A stretch of 52,212 nt of DNA, taken from Pseudonocardia sp. CNS-004. GTDB lineage: Bacteria; Actinomycetota; Actinomycetes; Mycobacteriales; Pseudonocardiaceae. Positions 26,591 to 36,870 of the stretch are shown one piece after another (position 1 is the first letter of the stretch; every line of letters starts with the position of its first letter). Made by a program: the position numbers and the translations under genes. The notes beneath the pieces were generated by a model. It ran no database searches and was not told the origin of the DNA. It was given only the letters and a program-made list of their open reading frames with translations. Location: positions 1 to 52,212 of the forward strand of contig MKJV01000114.1 of the NCBI GenBank assembly GCA_001942185.1. Direction: 5' to 3'.

Positions 26591-29500
26591 GTGCCCGCTC
26601 CGACCACGACCCGCCGCCGGTCAACGCCCGGCGCAGGAGGCGCGCGCGTGGTGATCCACCTCCTCGGCGCGGCGACGGCCACCGCCGACGGGCAGCGGTT
26701 CCCGGAGCTCACCGGCCCCCGCGTGCAGCGCCTGCTCGCGCGGGTGGCGCTCGCCGGGGACGCCGGGGTGACCCGCGACCGGCTCGCGTACGAGCTCTGG
26801 CCCGGCTCGAGCGCCGCACAGGCCCGCACCAACCTGCGCAAACTGCTCCACGACCTGCGCCGCGCACTCCCGTTCCCCGCACTCGACACCGCCGGGAACA
26901 CGGTGCGGTGGAGCGGCGCGCGGGCGGTCTGGCTCGACGTCCGCGCGTTCACCGACGCGGTCGGCAGGGGCGACCCGGACACCGCGGTCGGCTGCTACGC
27001 GGGCGATCTGCTCCCGGCATGCGACGACGACTGGACCGTGGCCGTGCGCGAGCGGCTGCGCCGCATGGCCGTCGAGGCGCTCGCCGGGCTCGCGGCCCGC
27101 GCAGGCGCCGAGCACCGCGACGCCGACGTCCTCCGGTACGCGCGGCGGCTGCTCACGATCGACGCGCTCCACGAGCCCGCGAGCCGGCTGCTGATGGAGG
27201 CGCTGGTCCGGCAGGGCGAACGGAGCGAGGCGCTGCGCGTCTACGACCGGCTCGCCGCGAACCTGGCCCGTGACCTCGGGGTCAACCCCGATCCCGCCAC
27301 CCGGGCGATCGCCGAGCGGCTACGCGGACCGCGGCCGGGCGCCCACCGCGGCCCGGTGCTCGTGGGCCGCGCGGCCGAGTGCCGGGCCGCCGATGCCGCG
27401 TGGCGGGACGCCGTGGGCGGCCACGCCCGGCTGCTGCTCGTGACCGGGGAGGCCGGCATCGGGAAGTCCCGGCTCGTCGAGGAGCTGGCCCGCCGGGTGG
27501 CCGCGGACGGGCACGCGGTGGCATCCGGCCGGGCCTACGAGGCCGCGGGGCGCCCGCCGTGGGGCCCGGTGATCGACTGGCTGCGGTCCGACGTGGTGCA
27601 GGCGGTTCTGCCCACCATCGGCGCCGTCTGGCTGGCCGAGCTCGCCCGCCTGCTTCCCGAGCTCGCGACCACGCACCCCGGGCCACCGGACGCGGGGGAC
27701 CTCGGCCGGCGACACCAGCTCCTCGAGGCTGCGCGGCGGGCGGTCCTCGCCACCGGGCGCCCGCTGCTGCTGGTCCTCGACGACCTGCAGTGGTGCGATG
27801 GCGACACGCTCGACCTCTGCGCCTATCTCGTCCAGCGCTCGCCGTCGGCGCCGGTCCTGATCGCCGGGACGGTGCGGGTGGACGACGCGGCGGGCGTTCG
27901 GGCCATGGCGCAGCTGCGGGCGGGTCTCGCGCCGGCCGGGGCCGTCTCGACCATCTCGCTCGGGCCGCTCGACCGGGTCGCCACCGCCGAGATGGCGGCG
28001 CTCGTCGGGAGGCGTGCGCTGCCGCCGGACGCCGCGGCCCGGCTCTGGCAGGAGACCGAGGGGAACCCGCTGTTCGTCCTCGAGGCCGTGCGGGCGGGGT
28101 TCACCGGCAGCCGGCAGCGGATCGCGCTCACCCCGACCGTCCACGCCGTGATCACGGCCCGCCTGGACCGCCTCTCCCCGGGGGCCCGCAGGCTCGCCGA
28201 GGTGGCCGCGACGATCGGTCGCGAGTTCCCGGCGGCCGTGCTCGCCACCGCGGCCGGCCGGACCGCGGACGACCTCGACGAGGACGACATCGCCGACGAC
28301 CTGGACGAGCTCTGGGAGCACCACGTCATCCGCGAGCGCGGCGCGGCGTACGACTTCACCCACGACCGGCTCCGCGATGTCGCTCTCGAGCTGATCAGCC
28401 CGTCCCGGCGCCGCACGCTGCACCGCCGTGTGGCGGAGGCGGTCGAGGTCCACCACGCGGCCGACCTCGACCCCGTCAGCGCCCGTCTCGCCGCCCACTA
28501 CGCGGGTGCCGGGCTCGAGGCACGCGCGGTGGAGGCGTACGAGCGGGCGGCGCGGCACGCGCACCGGGTCTTCGCCCTCGACGACTGCATCGCGCTGCTC
28601 CAGCGGGCACTGCGGCTGCTCGGGGAGTCCCCGCGCAGCGCGGCGCGCGACGGCGTGGAGCTGCGGCTGCGCTCGGCACTGGGGGTACCGCTCGTCGCCC
28701 GCCGCGGGTACGGCGCCCCCGAGGTGCTGCGCTGCTACGAGCGCGCGCTCACGCTGCACCGCAAGCTCGGCAGGCGTCCCGGCCCCGCGGTGCTGCGGGG
28801 GCTCGCGCTGCACGCGGTGGCCACCCTGCGACTGGACCGCGCCGCCGAGCTGGGTCGTGAGCTGCTCGTGGCGGACCCCGCCGACCGCACCACCCGCACC
28901 GAGGGCGAGTACGTCCTGGGCGTCACCGCGTTCTGGCGTGGCGAGTTCGCCGCCTCGGAACACCACCTGCGGGGCGCCATCGCCCACTACCGCATCGAGG
29001 ACGCCCCGCTGCACGTCGCCCGCTACGCCCAGGACCCGCTCGGCGTGTGCCTGTCCCGGCTCGCGCTCACCCTGCTCTTCCGCGGCAGACCGGCGGACGC
29101 CCACGCCACGATGCGGGCGGCGCTGCGAGCCGCCGCGGAGCTCGACGACCCGATGACCACCGGCTACGTCCGCGCGTTCGACGCGATCCTCGCCGCGCTC
29201 GAGCCCGACCTGCGCGACCTGGCCGCCGCGGTCGACGAGCTGGACGCCGTGACGCGCACGATGCACATCGGCTACTTCGAGATCGTGGCGCAGCTCCTGC
29301 AGGGCTGGCGCGACGTCCTCGGCGGCGACCCGCGCGGCGTGGCGTCGATGCGGCAGGCCATCCAGCGGTTGCCCGCCGAGCAACCGCTGCACCTGAGCCT
29401 GGCGCTCTGCCTGCTGGCGCGCGCCCACCTGCTCCACGGGGACGTGGCCGCCGCGCGGGCGGCGCTGTCCGACGGCCTGGACCTGACCGAGGACACGGGC

Positions 29501-29667
29501 CAGCACTACCTGCTCTCGGAGCTCCTGCGCGTCGACGCCGAGGCACGCGCGCTCGCAGGCGACCGCCCCGGTGCCGGCGCAGCGCCCGCCGCGCCGTCGA
29601 GGCGGCCGTGGAGCTCGACGCCCCGTGGCTGCGCGAACGCGCCACCACGACCCTCACGAGCCTCTGA
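26591..29667 (+). CDS. SARP-type regulator with ATPase and TPR-like domains (frameshift near the 3' end)
   Basis: About 1025 residues. The start is GTG 26591, with a strong GGAGGAGG ribosome binding site just before it. Residues about 20-110 form the OmpR-like winged helix, followed by a BTAD region (YAGDLLPACDDDWTVAVRERLRR; LLMEALVRQGERSEALRVYDRL). An AAA/STAND ATPase follows: GEAGIGKSRLVEELARR near 287 (Walker A), LLLVLDDLQWCDGDTLDL near 393 (Walker B). The rest is alpha-helical and TPR-like. A base is lost near 29575; the true end is TLTSL at 29667. This architecture is found in activators of secondary-metabolism genes. Its target is unknown; the next gene, an oxidoreductase, is a candidate. 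Confidence 0.85.
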
Positions 29668-29734
29668 TCGGGAACGCTGCGGGAACGCCCCGTCCGGCAT
29701 GGTCTGCGCCTTCGCACGAGCACCAGGAGGGGAC

Positions 29735-31107
29735 ATGACCACGATCGCCGAGCTGCGTGAACAGGTACGCGGGCCCGTCGTCGAGCCGGGTGAGGCCGAC
29801 TACGACGAGCTGCGCCGCGTCCACAACGGCGTGCACGACCGACGCCCCGCACTCGTCGTCAGGCGACGTCGACGGCCGACGCCGTCGCGGCCGTGAACTA
29901 CACGCGCGAGGCGGGCCTCGACCTCGCGGTGCGGGGCGGCGGGCACAGCGCCCCCGGCTACGGCACCTGCGACGGCGGCGTCGTGCTCGACCTGTCGCTG
30001 ATGAACAACGTGTTCGTCGACCGGGTGCGCAAGACCGCACGCACCGGCGGGGGCGCCACCTGGGGCGATTTCAACCACGCCACCCACGCCTACGGCCTGG
30101 CCACCACCGGCGGCATCATCTCGACTACCGGCGTCAGCGGCCTGACGCTGGGCGGCGGGGTCGGGTACCTCGCGCGCGGCTGCGGGCTGTCGTGCGACAA
30201 CCTCGTCAGCGCCGAGGTCGTCACCGCCGACGGGCGCATCGTCGTCGCGAGCGAGCACGAGAACGAGGACCTGCTGTGGGCGCTGCGCGGCGGGAGCGGG
30301 AACTTCGGTGTCGTCACCTCGATGGAGCTCGCCCTGCACGACGTGGGGATGATCTACGGCGGTCCGATGCTGTTCGAGGTCGAGGACGCGCCGGCGGTGA
30401 TGCGCGCCTACGACGACTACATCCAGGAGGCTCCGGAGCAGCTCGGGGCGTTCTTCGGCTGGCAGATGGCCCCACCGCTGCCGTTCATCCCGGAGGACCG
30501 GCACGGCGACATGTTCTGCGTGATGGTCACGTGCTGGAGCGGCAGGCCGGAGCAGGGCGAGCAGGCGATCAAGCCGTTCCGCGACGTCGCCGAGGTCAAG
30601 GCCGAGCACGTCGGCCCGATGCCCTACCCCGCCCTCAACGCGGCCTTCGACGGCCTGTTCTACAAGGGGATGCGGCAGTACTGGAAGGCCGACTACGTGC
30701 GCGACCTGCCGGACGGGGCGATCGCGGCGCACGCCCAGCACGGGCCCCCGACGCCCAGCCTCACCTCGACGATGCACCTCTACTCCATCAACGGAGCCGC
30801 GTCCCGGGTGGGTCCGGAGGAGACGGCGTTCGCCCACCGCGACGCGCGGTACGTGATGGTCATCGGCGCGTTCTGGGACGACACGAGCGACGACGAGGCC
30901 GACATCCGCTGGGTGCGGAACTACTACGACGCCCTCCACCCGTTCTCGGGCTACGAGGGCGGGTACGTCAACATGCTCGACGCGGACGACGCCGGCCGGA
31001 CACCGCAGAACTTCGGACGCGCGTACGAGCGGCTGCGCCGGGTCAAGTCGGTCTACGACCCGGACAACCTGTTCCACCTCAACCCGAACATCCCCCCGGC
31101 CGACTGA
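29735..31107 (+). CDS. FAD-linked oxidoreductase, berberine-bridge-enzyme type (frameshift as read)
   Basis: About 457 residues. The start ATG 29735 follows an AGGAGGGG ribosome binding site. A lost G near 29862 breaks the frame after HDRRPALVVR; repair joins it to VNYTREAGLDLAVRGGGHSAPGYG, the FAD-binding (PCMH) motif whose His usually bonds FAD. TTGGIISTTGVSGLTLGGGVG and WALRGGSGNFGVVT follow. The C-terminal BBE motif is YDPDNLFHLNPNIPP. It oxidises an unknown substrate, often a sugar or an aromatic alkaloid-like compound. It is 67 bases downstream of the SARP gene. Confidence 0.87.
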
Positions 31108-31157
31108 GGGGCCCGCACACCAGCCACGGTGCCGGCGCCGCATACCGAGCGGCGCGA

Positions 31158-31194
31158 CCGCCCGGGCAGGCAGCCTGCTGCTGAGCCCGGGCGG
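31158..31194. terminator. Strong GC hairpin after the FAD oxidoreductase gene
   Basis: CCGCCCGGGC (31158-31167), 17-base loop, GCCCGGGCGG (31185-31194): a perfect 10-bp stem. A second, mutually exclusive pairing joins GGCAGGCA (31165-31172) with TGCCTGCC (31202-31209). No T tract follows. It probably separates the oxidoreductase from the gntR operon. Confidence 0.5.
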
Positions 31195-31219
31195 CCAGGC
31201 TTGCCTGCCGCGACTCTGA

Positions 31220-31257
31220 CCGTTTACGGTTAACCGTCATCGGTTAACCGTAAACGG
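31220..31257. promoter_or_regulatory. Perfect 17-bp inverted repeat, candidate GntR operator
   Basis: Left arm CCGTTTACGGTTAACCG (31220-31236), spacer TCAT, right arm CGGTTAACCGTAAACGG (31241-31257). All 17 positions pair. Each arm contains the palindrome GGTTAACC, so the site may bind two dimers. It ends 10 bases before the gntR GTG, fitting autorepression of the operon. Confidence 0.7.
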
Positions 31258-31267
31258 AGAGGCGATC

Positions 31268-31987
31268 GTGGTCCCGAACAGCAGCACGTGGCGCGCGTCC
31301 GTCGATGGCATCCGGCCGGCGCCCGCCCTGGGAAGCCATGTGCTGGAGCGGCTGCGGCGGTTGATCATCGTCGGGGACCTGCAGCCCGGAACCCACCTCG
31401 TCGAGGCCCAGCTCTCCGAGACCTTCGACGTCAGCCGGGGCCCCATCCGCGACGCCCTGCGCCAGCTCGAGACCGAGGGCCTCGTGGAGTCGCGCAGGCG
31501 CGGTGTGTACGTCATCGGGCTCACCGTGCACGACATCGAGGAGCTCTACTCGCTTCGCCAGCTGCTGGAAGCCGAAGCCGTGCGCGCCTGCATGACGGGC
31601 CCCCCGCAGTCCTACCCGGCGGCTCGGGCGGCCCTCGACCACATGGCGGCCGCCGCGGCGGCGGGCGACAGCCACACCTTCGCCGTGGCCGACCTCGCCT
31701 TCCACACCAGCTTCTACAGCAGCTGCGGGCACCGGCGGCTGGAGAACGTGTGGCAGCAGTACCGGCCGACGTTCGCGGACATGCTCTCGGTGACCAACGC
31801 CGAGGACCGCGACCTCCAGCCGATCTACCAGGACCACGTCGACCTCCTCGCGCTCGTCACCGGCGGCGACGAGGCCACGGCCCTCGCGACGCTGCGCGAG
31901 CACATCGACGGCTCGCGTCGCCGCATGCTCACCGCCTACGGGCGGCTCACCTCCCCCGCCACTGATCGACAGAGGAGTCGGCCATGA
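31268..31987 (+). CDS. GntR-family regulator, FCD (FadR) subfamily
   Basis: 239 residues from GTG 31268. The winged HTH shows VLERLRRLIIVGDLQPGTHL, LSETFDVSRGPIRDALRQLETEGLVES; the FCD effector domain starts VHDIEELYSLRQLLE and holds metal-binding residues (DLAFHTSFY; DHVDLL; LREHIDGS). It precedes tctC with an ATGA overlap (31984-31987) and a perfect palindrome precedes it, so it likely represses the operon until a sugar or carboxylic acid is present. Confidence 0.9.
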   Translation: MVPNSSTWRASVDGIRPAPALGSHVLERLRRLIIVGDLQPGTHLVEAQLSETFDVSRGPIRDALRQLETEGLVESRRRGVYVIGLTVHDIEELYSLRQLLEAEAVRACMTGPPQSYPAARAALDHMAAAAAAGDSHTFAVADLAFHTSFYSSCGHRRLENVWQQYRPTFADMLSVTNAEDRDLQPIYQDHVDLLALVTGGDEATALATLREHIDGSRRRMLTAYGRLTSPATDRQRSRP

Positions 31988-32952
31988 CACGTTCCACCCT
32001 TCGCGCGGGAGTCGCCACGCTGGCGATCGGCGCGCTCGCGCTGACCGGCTGCGCCGGCGGCGGCGAGGCGTCCGGCGGGGACGCCGCCACGTACCCGCAG
32101 GACGACATCACGCTGATCGTCCAGGCGGCGGCGGGCGGCGGCTCCGACCTCAGCGCCCGCGCACTGGCCACCGAGCTCGAGCCGATCCTCGGCGTCTCGA
32201 TCGTCGTGGAGAACCGTCCCGGCGCCTCCGGCTCCACCGCCATGCAGTACGTCGCCGACCAGGATCCCGACGGGCAGACCATCGGGTTCGTGCCGGTCGA
32301 GGTCGCGATGCTGAAGCACCTGAACTTCGACGTGGACCCCGCCGCCTACGACTTCCTCGGCCAGATCATGCTCGGGCCCGGCGTCCTCTCCGTGCCCGTC
32401 GACAGCCCGTACCAGACGCTGGAGCAGTTCGTCACCGCCGCGAAGAGCCGGCCGATGGCCGTCGGCAACTCCGGCGCCGGGTCCATCTGGGAGGCCGCCG
32501 CGCTGGGGCTGGCCTCGGAGACCGGCGCGCAGCTGACGTCGGTGCCGTTCGACGGGGAGGCGCCCGCCGTCGCCGCGGTCGCCGGTGGGCAGATCGACGC
32601 CGCGGTCGGCGGTGGCGCGTCGGCGTCCGCCGCGTACGCCGAGCAGCAGATCCGCCCGCTCGCGGTGTTCCACAACGAGCGCCACCCGCTCATGCCCGAC
32701 GTCCCCACCGCGGCCGAGGCGGGCTTCCCCCTCGAGTTCGGCGGCTGGGGCGGCATCTACGCACCCAAGGGCCTGCCCGCCGACGTCCGCACGACGCTCG
32801 AGTCGGCGATCCAGCAGGCGGCGAACTCGCCCGGCTTCACCGAGACGATCGAGAAGAGCGGGTCGCTGCCGGTCTACAAGTCGGGCGAGGAGTTCACCGC
32901 GTTCGTCAACTCCGAGTACGAGCGGTTCGGCACCCTCCTCGGGCAGGGCTGA
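31984..32952 (+). CDS. tctC: Tripartite tricarboxylate transporter substrate-binding lipoprotein (TctC/Bug)
   Basis: 322 residues. The lipoprotein signal is LAIGALALTGC with a Cys lipobox. The Bug fold shows YPQDDITLIVQAAAGGGSDL, VVENRPGASGSTAMQYVA, AVGNSGAGSIWEAAA and FHNERHPLMPDVPTAAEAG. It captures a carboxylated substrate outside the membrane. The stop overlaps the tctB start by one base (TGATG). Confidence 0.92.
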   Translation: MTRSTLRAGVATLAIGALALTGCAGGGEASGGDAATYPQDDITLIVQAAAGGGSDLSARALATELEPILGVSIVVENRPGASGSTAMQYVADQDPDGQTIGFVPVEVAMLKHLNFDVDPAAYDFLGQIMLGPGVLSVPVDSPYQTLEQFVTAAKSRPMAVGNSGAGSIWEAAALGLASETGAQLTSVPFDGEAPAVAAVAGGQIDAAVGGGASASAAYAEQQIRPLAVFHNERHPLMPDVPTAAEAGFPLEFGGWGGIYAPKGLPADVRTTLESAIQQAANSPGFTETIEKSGSLPVYKSGEEFTAFVNSEYERFGTLLGQG

Positions 32953-33443
32953 TGACGGCGCCCGAGGGCGCCCCCGCGTCCGACGACATGGCCGCCCACC
33001 CGTCGAAGCGCATGGAGATCGCCTCGGCCGCGGTCGCGCTGCTCGGGTTCGCCCTGCTCGTCGTGCTGGCCCGCGACATCGAGGTGCGCGCCGAGACGGG
33101 CGGGATCGACCCGCGCTGGTGGCCCCAGATGCTCGGAGCCGCCGGGGCGGTGCTGAGCGCCGTCCTCCTCGCGCGAGCCGTGCTCCGGGCACCGGGTGCG
33201 CGAGAGGGTGTGCTGGAGGCCACGCGGGACGGCCGGGTGCGCACCGTGCTCGTCGTGGCCCTGGCGGCGGTCTACGTCCTCGTCTGGCCGCTCGTCGGGT
33301 TCGCGGTGGTCACGCCGGTGTTCCTGATCGCGGCCACCTACCTGTTCGGCGGGCGGAGCCGGATCGCGCTCCTCGCCTTCCCGGTCGGCCTGACCACCCT
33401 GCTCTACCTGCTCTTCCACACCGTTCTGAGGGTTCCGCTGTGA
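32952..33443 (+). CDS. tctB: Tripartite tricarboxylate transporter small membrane subunit (TctB)
   Basis: 163 residues with four hydrophobic helices (around IASAAVALLGFALLVVLA, MLGAAGAVLSAVLLARAV, LVVALAAVYVLVWPLVG, LLAFPVGLTTLLYLLF). Position and topology identify it as the DUF1468 TctB subunit. GTGA overlap with tctA (33440-33443). Confidence 0.88.
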   Translation: MTAPEGAPASDDMAAHPSKRMEIASAAVALLGFALLVVLARDIEVRAETGGIDPRWWPQMLGAAGAVLSAVLLARAVLRAPGAREGVLEATRDGRVRTVLVVALAAVYVLVWPLVGFAVVTPVFLIAATYLFGGRSRIALLAFPVGLTTLLYLLFHTVLRVPL

Positions 33444-34928
33444 ATGCTCTGGCCGACGGGATCGCGGCGCTGCTCGACCCCACCGTGGCCGTCTGCTTCG
33501 TCGTGGGCCTGCTCGTCGGGACCCTCGTGGGGTTCTTCCCGGGCATCACCGGGTCGATGGCGGTGGCGCTCGCCTCCGGCTTCACGCTGACGCTCGAGCC
33601 GGTGCAGGGCCTCGCCGTGCTGCTGACGATCTACGTGGGCGCCAACTACGGCGACCGGATCCCGTCGATCCTGGTGAACACGCCCGGCACGCCCGCGGCG
33701 ATCGCCACCACGTTCGACGGCTATCCGATGGCCCGGCAGGGCAAGGCCGGTCTGGCGCTGGTCAGCTCCTCGATCGTGACGACCGGCGGGATCCTGCTGT
33801 CGATGGTGCTGTTCGTCGTCGCAGCCCGGCCGGTGGCGCAGCTCGCGCTGGAGTTCGGGCCCGCGGAGATGTTCGCCCTGGTCGTGTTCGGCCTCGCGAT
33901 CATGGTGTCGGTCTCGGGGAAGTCGGTCGTGAAGGGGCTCATCGCGGGGGTGGCGGGCCTCGTGCTCGCCACCGTGGGCCGGGACCCGATCACCGGGGAC
34001 GCCCGCTTCGTGTTCGGGGTCAACGACCTGAACTCCGGACTGCCGTTCATCGCCGTGATCATCGGCCTCTTCGGCATCGCCGAGCTGTTCGACCAGCTGC
34101 TCACCCACCGCCCGCACACCGTCAAGCCGATCTCGAGCCTGGGGCGCTGGTGGCCGACCCGTGGCGAGTACCGGCAGATGGCACGACCGTTCGGCGTCAG
34201 CAGCGTCATCGGCATGATCGTCGGGGCGGTGCCTGCCGCCGGGGGTGACATCGCAGGCCTCATCGGCTGGGACCGCGCCAAGCGCATGTCGAAGGAGCCC
34301 GACCGCTTCGGCAAGGGCTCCCTGGAAGGGCTCACAGCGGCGGACACCGCCTCGAGCGCCACCCTCGGCGGATCGCTGACGACCACGATGGCCCTGGGCA
34401 TCCCCGGTGACGCGGTGATGGCGGTGATGATCGGTTCGATGATCATCTGGGGCGTCCAGCCCGGGCCGTCGCTGTTCACCAGGGAGCCGGAGCTCATGGT
34501 CAGCATCGCCGGGATCATGGTCATGGCGGCGTTGGTCTCGCTGGCGATCAGCCTGGTCCGCACCCGCGGCATCGTGCGCCTGCTGGACCTGCCCAACCAC
34601 TACCTGTGGGGCGGCATCCTCGTCTGCTGCATCGTCGGCACCTACACGACGACCAACAACATCTACACGGTGTGGGTGATGCTGGTGTCCGGCGTGGTCG
34701 GGGTCGTCATGAAGCGCTGCGGGTTCCCACCGGGACCCGTCGTGCTCGGGCTCCTGCTCGGACCGCTCGCCGAGTCCAACCTGCGCCGGGCCCTGCTCAT
34801 CGACGGGCCCGCCGGTCTGGTGACGCAGCCGATCGCCGCCGGGCTGCTCGTCCTCGCGCTGGTCGCGCTCGCCGGTCCGCTCGTCGCGCGGGCCCGTGCG
34901 GCCCGCACCGAGCGACGGGGTGCGATGA
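33440..34928 (+). CDS. tctA: Tripartite tricarboxylate transporter large membrane subunit (TctA)
   Basis: About 495 residues with about twelve helices. GTLVGFFPGITGSMAVAL near the start and IVGAVPAAGGDIAGLIGW in the middle are the two paired family motifs; YGDRIPSILVNTPGTPA is also typical. As read, the frame continues without a stop into the sialidase-like gene. A shift near the end would give TGA at 34926-34928, overlapping that gene's ATG (ATGA), like the other junctions in the operon. The end is therefore inferred. Confidence 0.88.
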
Positions 34929-36008
34929 CCGCACCCGTCCACCGCCGGTGGGTGGCGGTCGACCACCCCTCGTGGCGGCAGGCGCACGCCTCGACCGTGC
35001 TCGCCGTCGGCGGTGACCTGCTCGCCGCCTGGTTCGCCGGGGAGCGGGAGGGCAGCCCGGACACCCGGATCTGGTGCGCGCGGCGCCCGCAGGGGCGTCG
35101 CGCTGGTCGGCACCGGTGGTCGTCGCCGCCGGCGATGAGGCGCACTGGAACCCGGTGCTCGCCACCGGGCCGGACGGCGCCGTGTGGCTGTTCTTCAAGC
35201 GCGGCCCGCTGATCTCCGGATGGGCCACCTGGGTACGCCGGTCGACCGACGGGGGGCAGACCTGGTCGGCCGAGTTCGAGCTCGTCCCCGGCGACGCGGG
35301 CGGGCGCGGCCCCGTGAAGAACCCGCCGCTCCTGCTGCCGGACGACACCTGGCTCGCGCCGGCCTCACACGAACGCTGGGGGGTGGCGCCGGCCTGGGAG
35401 TCGTCCGTCGACGTCTCCACGGACGCCGGGGCCACCTGGCGCCGCGCGCCGATCCCGCTCGCCCGTGACGCCCTGCGCGGCCCGGGCGTCATCCAACCCG
35501 CGCTCTGGCGGGACGGCGACACCGTCTACGCGCTCATGCGCAGCTCCGAGGGCCGCGCCTATCGCGCCCAGTCCGACGACGCGGGGCGGACCTGGTCACC
35601 GGCGCGGCCGGTCGGGCTGCCGAACAACAACTCCGGCCTGACCGTGCTCACCCTGCCCGACGGCTCCGTCGGCTGCGTCCACAACCCCGTCGGCGGGGAC
35701 TGGGGAGTCCGCTGCCCGCTCGTGCTCTCCCGGTCGTGCGACCACGGCCTCTCCTGGCGCGAGGTCCTGACGATCGAGGACGGACGGACCCCGGTGGACG
35801 GCGACCCGACCCGCCGGCCCGGCCGCCCGCGCACCACCGATCTCCGCCCCGCCGACGCCGGCGTGCGCACCACCGGCGCAGGCGAGTACTCCTACCCGGC
35901 CGCCACCCTCCTCGGGGACGCCTGGTCGTCACCTACACCTGGCAACGGCGCGGGATCGTCGAGGCCACCGTCCCCGTCCGCTCCGTGATCAGCGAAGGAC
36001 CCGAATGA
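34925..36008 (+). CDS. Sialidase-like BNR-repeat protein (two frameshifts as read)
   Basis: About 361 residues from ATG 34925. It begins QAHASTVLAVGGDLLAAWFAGEREG, the N-terminal pattern of BNR_2 neuraminidase-like proteins, and carries four Asp-box-like repeats: RSTDGGQTW, VSTDAGATW, QSDDAGRTW and RSCDHGLSW, making a six-bladed propeller likely. There is no signal peptide, so it acts inside the cell. G losses near 35085 and 35925 break the frame; the repaired end is 36008, overlapping the next ATG. It may not be a true sialidase; the substrate is probably that of the transporter. Confidence 0.8.
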
Positions 36009-36864
36009 CCGCCAAGATCATCAGCGCCGTACCCGTCCCGTTCCTGCGGGACGGTGAGATCGACCTCGCCGAGTTCGAGGACATGCTCCGCGCACTCGAC
36101 GACCACGTGCACGGCGTCCTCGTCGCCGGCACACCGCCGAGTTCCCGGCGCTGGACGACGCGGAGCGGGTGGCGCTGTTCGGCCGCGCGGTGGACGTCCT
36201 CGGCGCGGACCGCGTCATCGCGCACATCGGCCACGCGAGCACGCGGCAGGTGCTGCGGCTGGCCGAGGCGGCGGCACCGCTCGGGATCACCCGATTCGCC
36301 CTGCTCACGCCCTACTACCTGCCCACGGACGACGACGGGATCGTCGACTTCTTCCGCGTCGTCACGGGCGCCCTGCCCGGCGCGGCCGTCTACGCCTACC
36401 TCTTCCCCGAACGCACCGGCCTCGACGTCGCGCCGGACGTCCTGCGCCGGGTCATGGCGCTGCCGGGCATGGCGGGCGTCAAGCTCTCCGGCGGAGCTGC
36501 CGCGCGGCTCGACGAGTACGCCTCCTGCCTCGCCGACGGCAAGGAGCTGTTCTCCGGCGACGACTCGACGCTGCCGTGGGTGCTCGCCAACGGCGGCACG
36601 GGCGTGGTCTCCGGGGTCTCCGCCGCGTTCCCGCAGACCTTCGCCGCGCTCGCCCGCGCGCTCGACGCCGGCCCCGGTACCGCGGCCGACGAGCTGCAGG
36701 CCACCGCGGTCCGCCTGGTCGCGCTCGCCGGTCCCACCATTCCACGCCTCAAGGTGGCCCTGGCCGCCCGCACCGGGGCGGCCTGGGCGAACCGGATGTC
36801 GCAGCCCGGTGTCGCCGACGACGTGCGCGACGCGATCGTGGAGGCGGTCTCCCGGCACCGCTGA
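36005..36864 (+). CDS. DapA/NanA-family aldolase (frameshift as read)
   Basis: Class I aldolase or lyase of the dihydrodipicolinate synthase/N-acetylneuraminate lyase family, about 286 residues. VPVPFLRDGEIDLAEFEDML opens it; a base is lost near 36132, within VAGTTAEFPAL (the GTT-E motif). ALLTPYYLP has the catalytic Tyr and AGVKLSGG the Schiff-base Lys. It is the last gene of the gntR operon, and its substrate is likely a 2-keto sugar acid. It is not assigned to lysine synthesis because of this context. Confidence 0.85.
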
Positions 36865-36870
36865 TGTCCC

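Noticed and set aside
33440..35212. TctA fused to the sialidase-like protein
   Set aside because: The other genes of the operon overlap by ATGA/GTGA; a shift at the end of tctA would give the same overlap at 34925-34928. TctA and BNR proteins are not known as a fusion.
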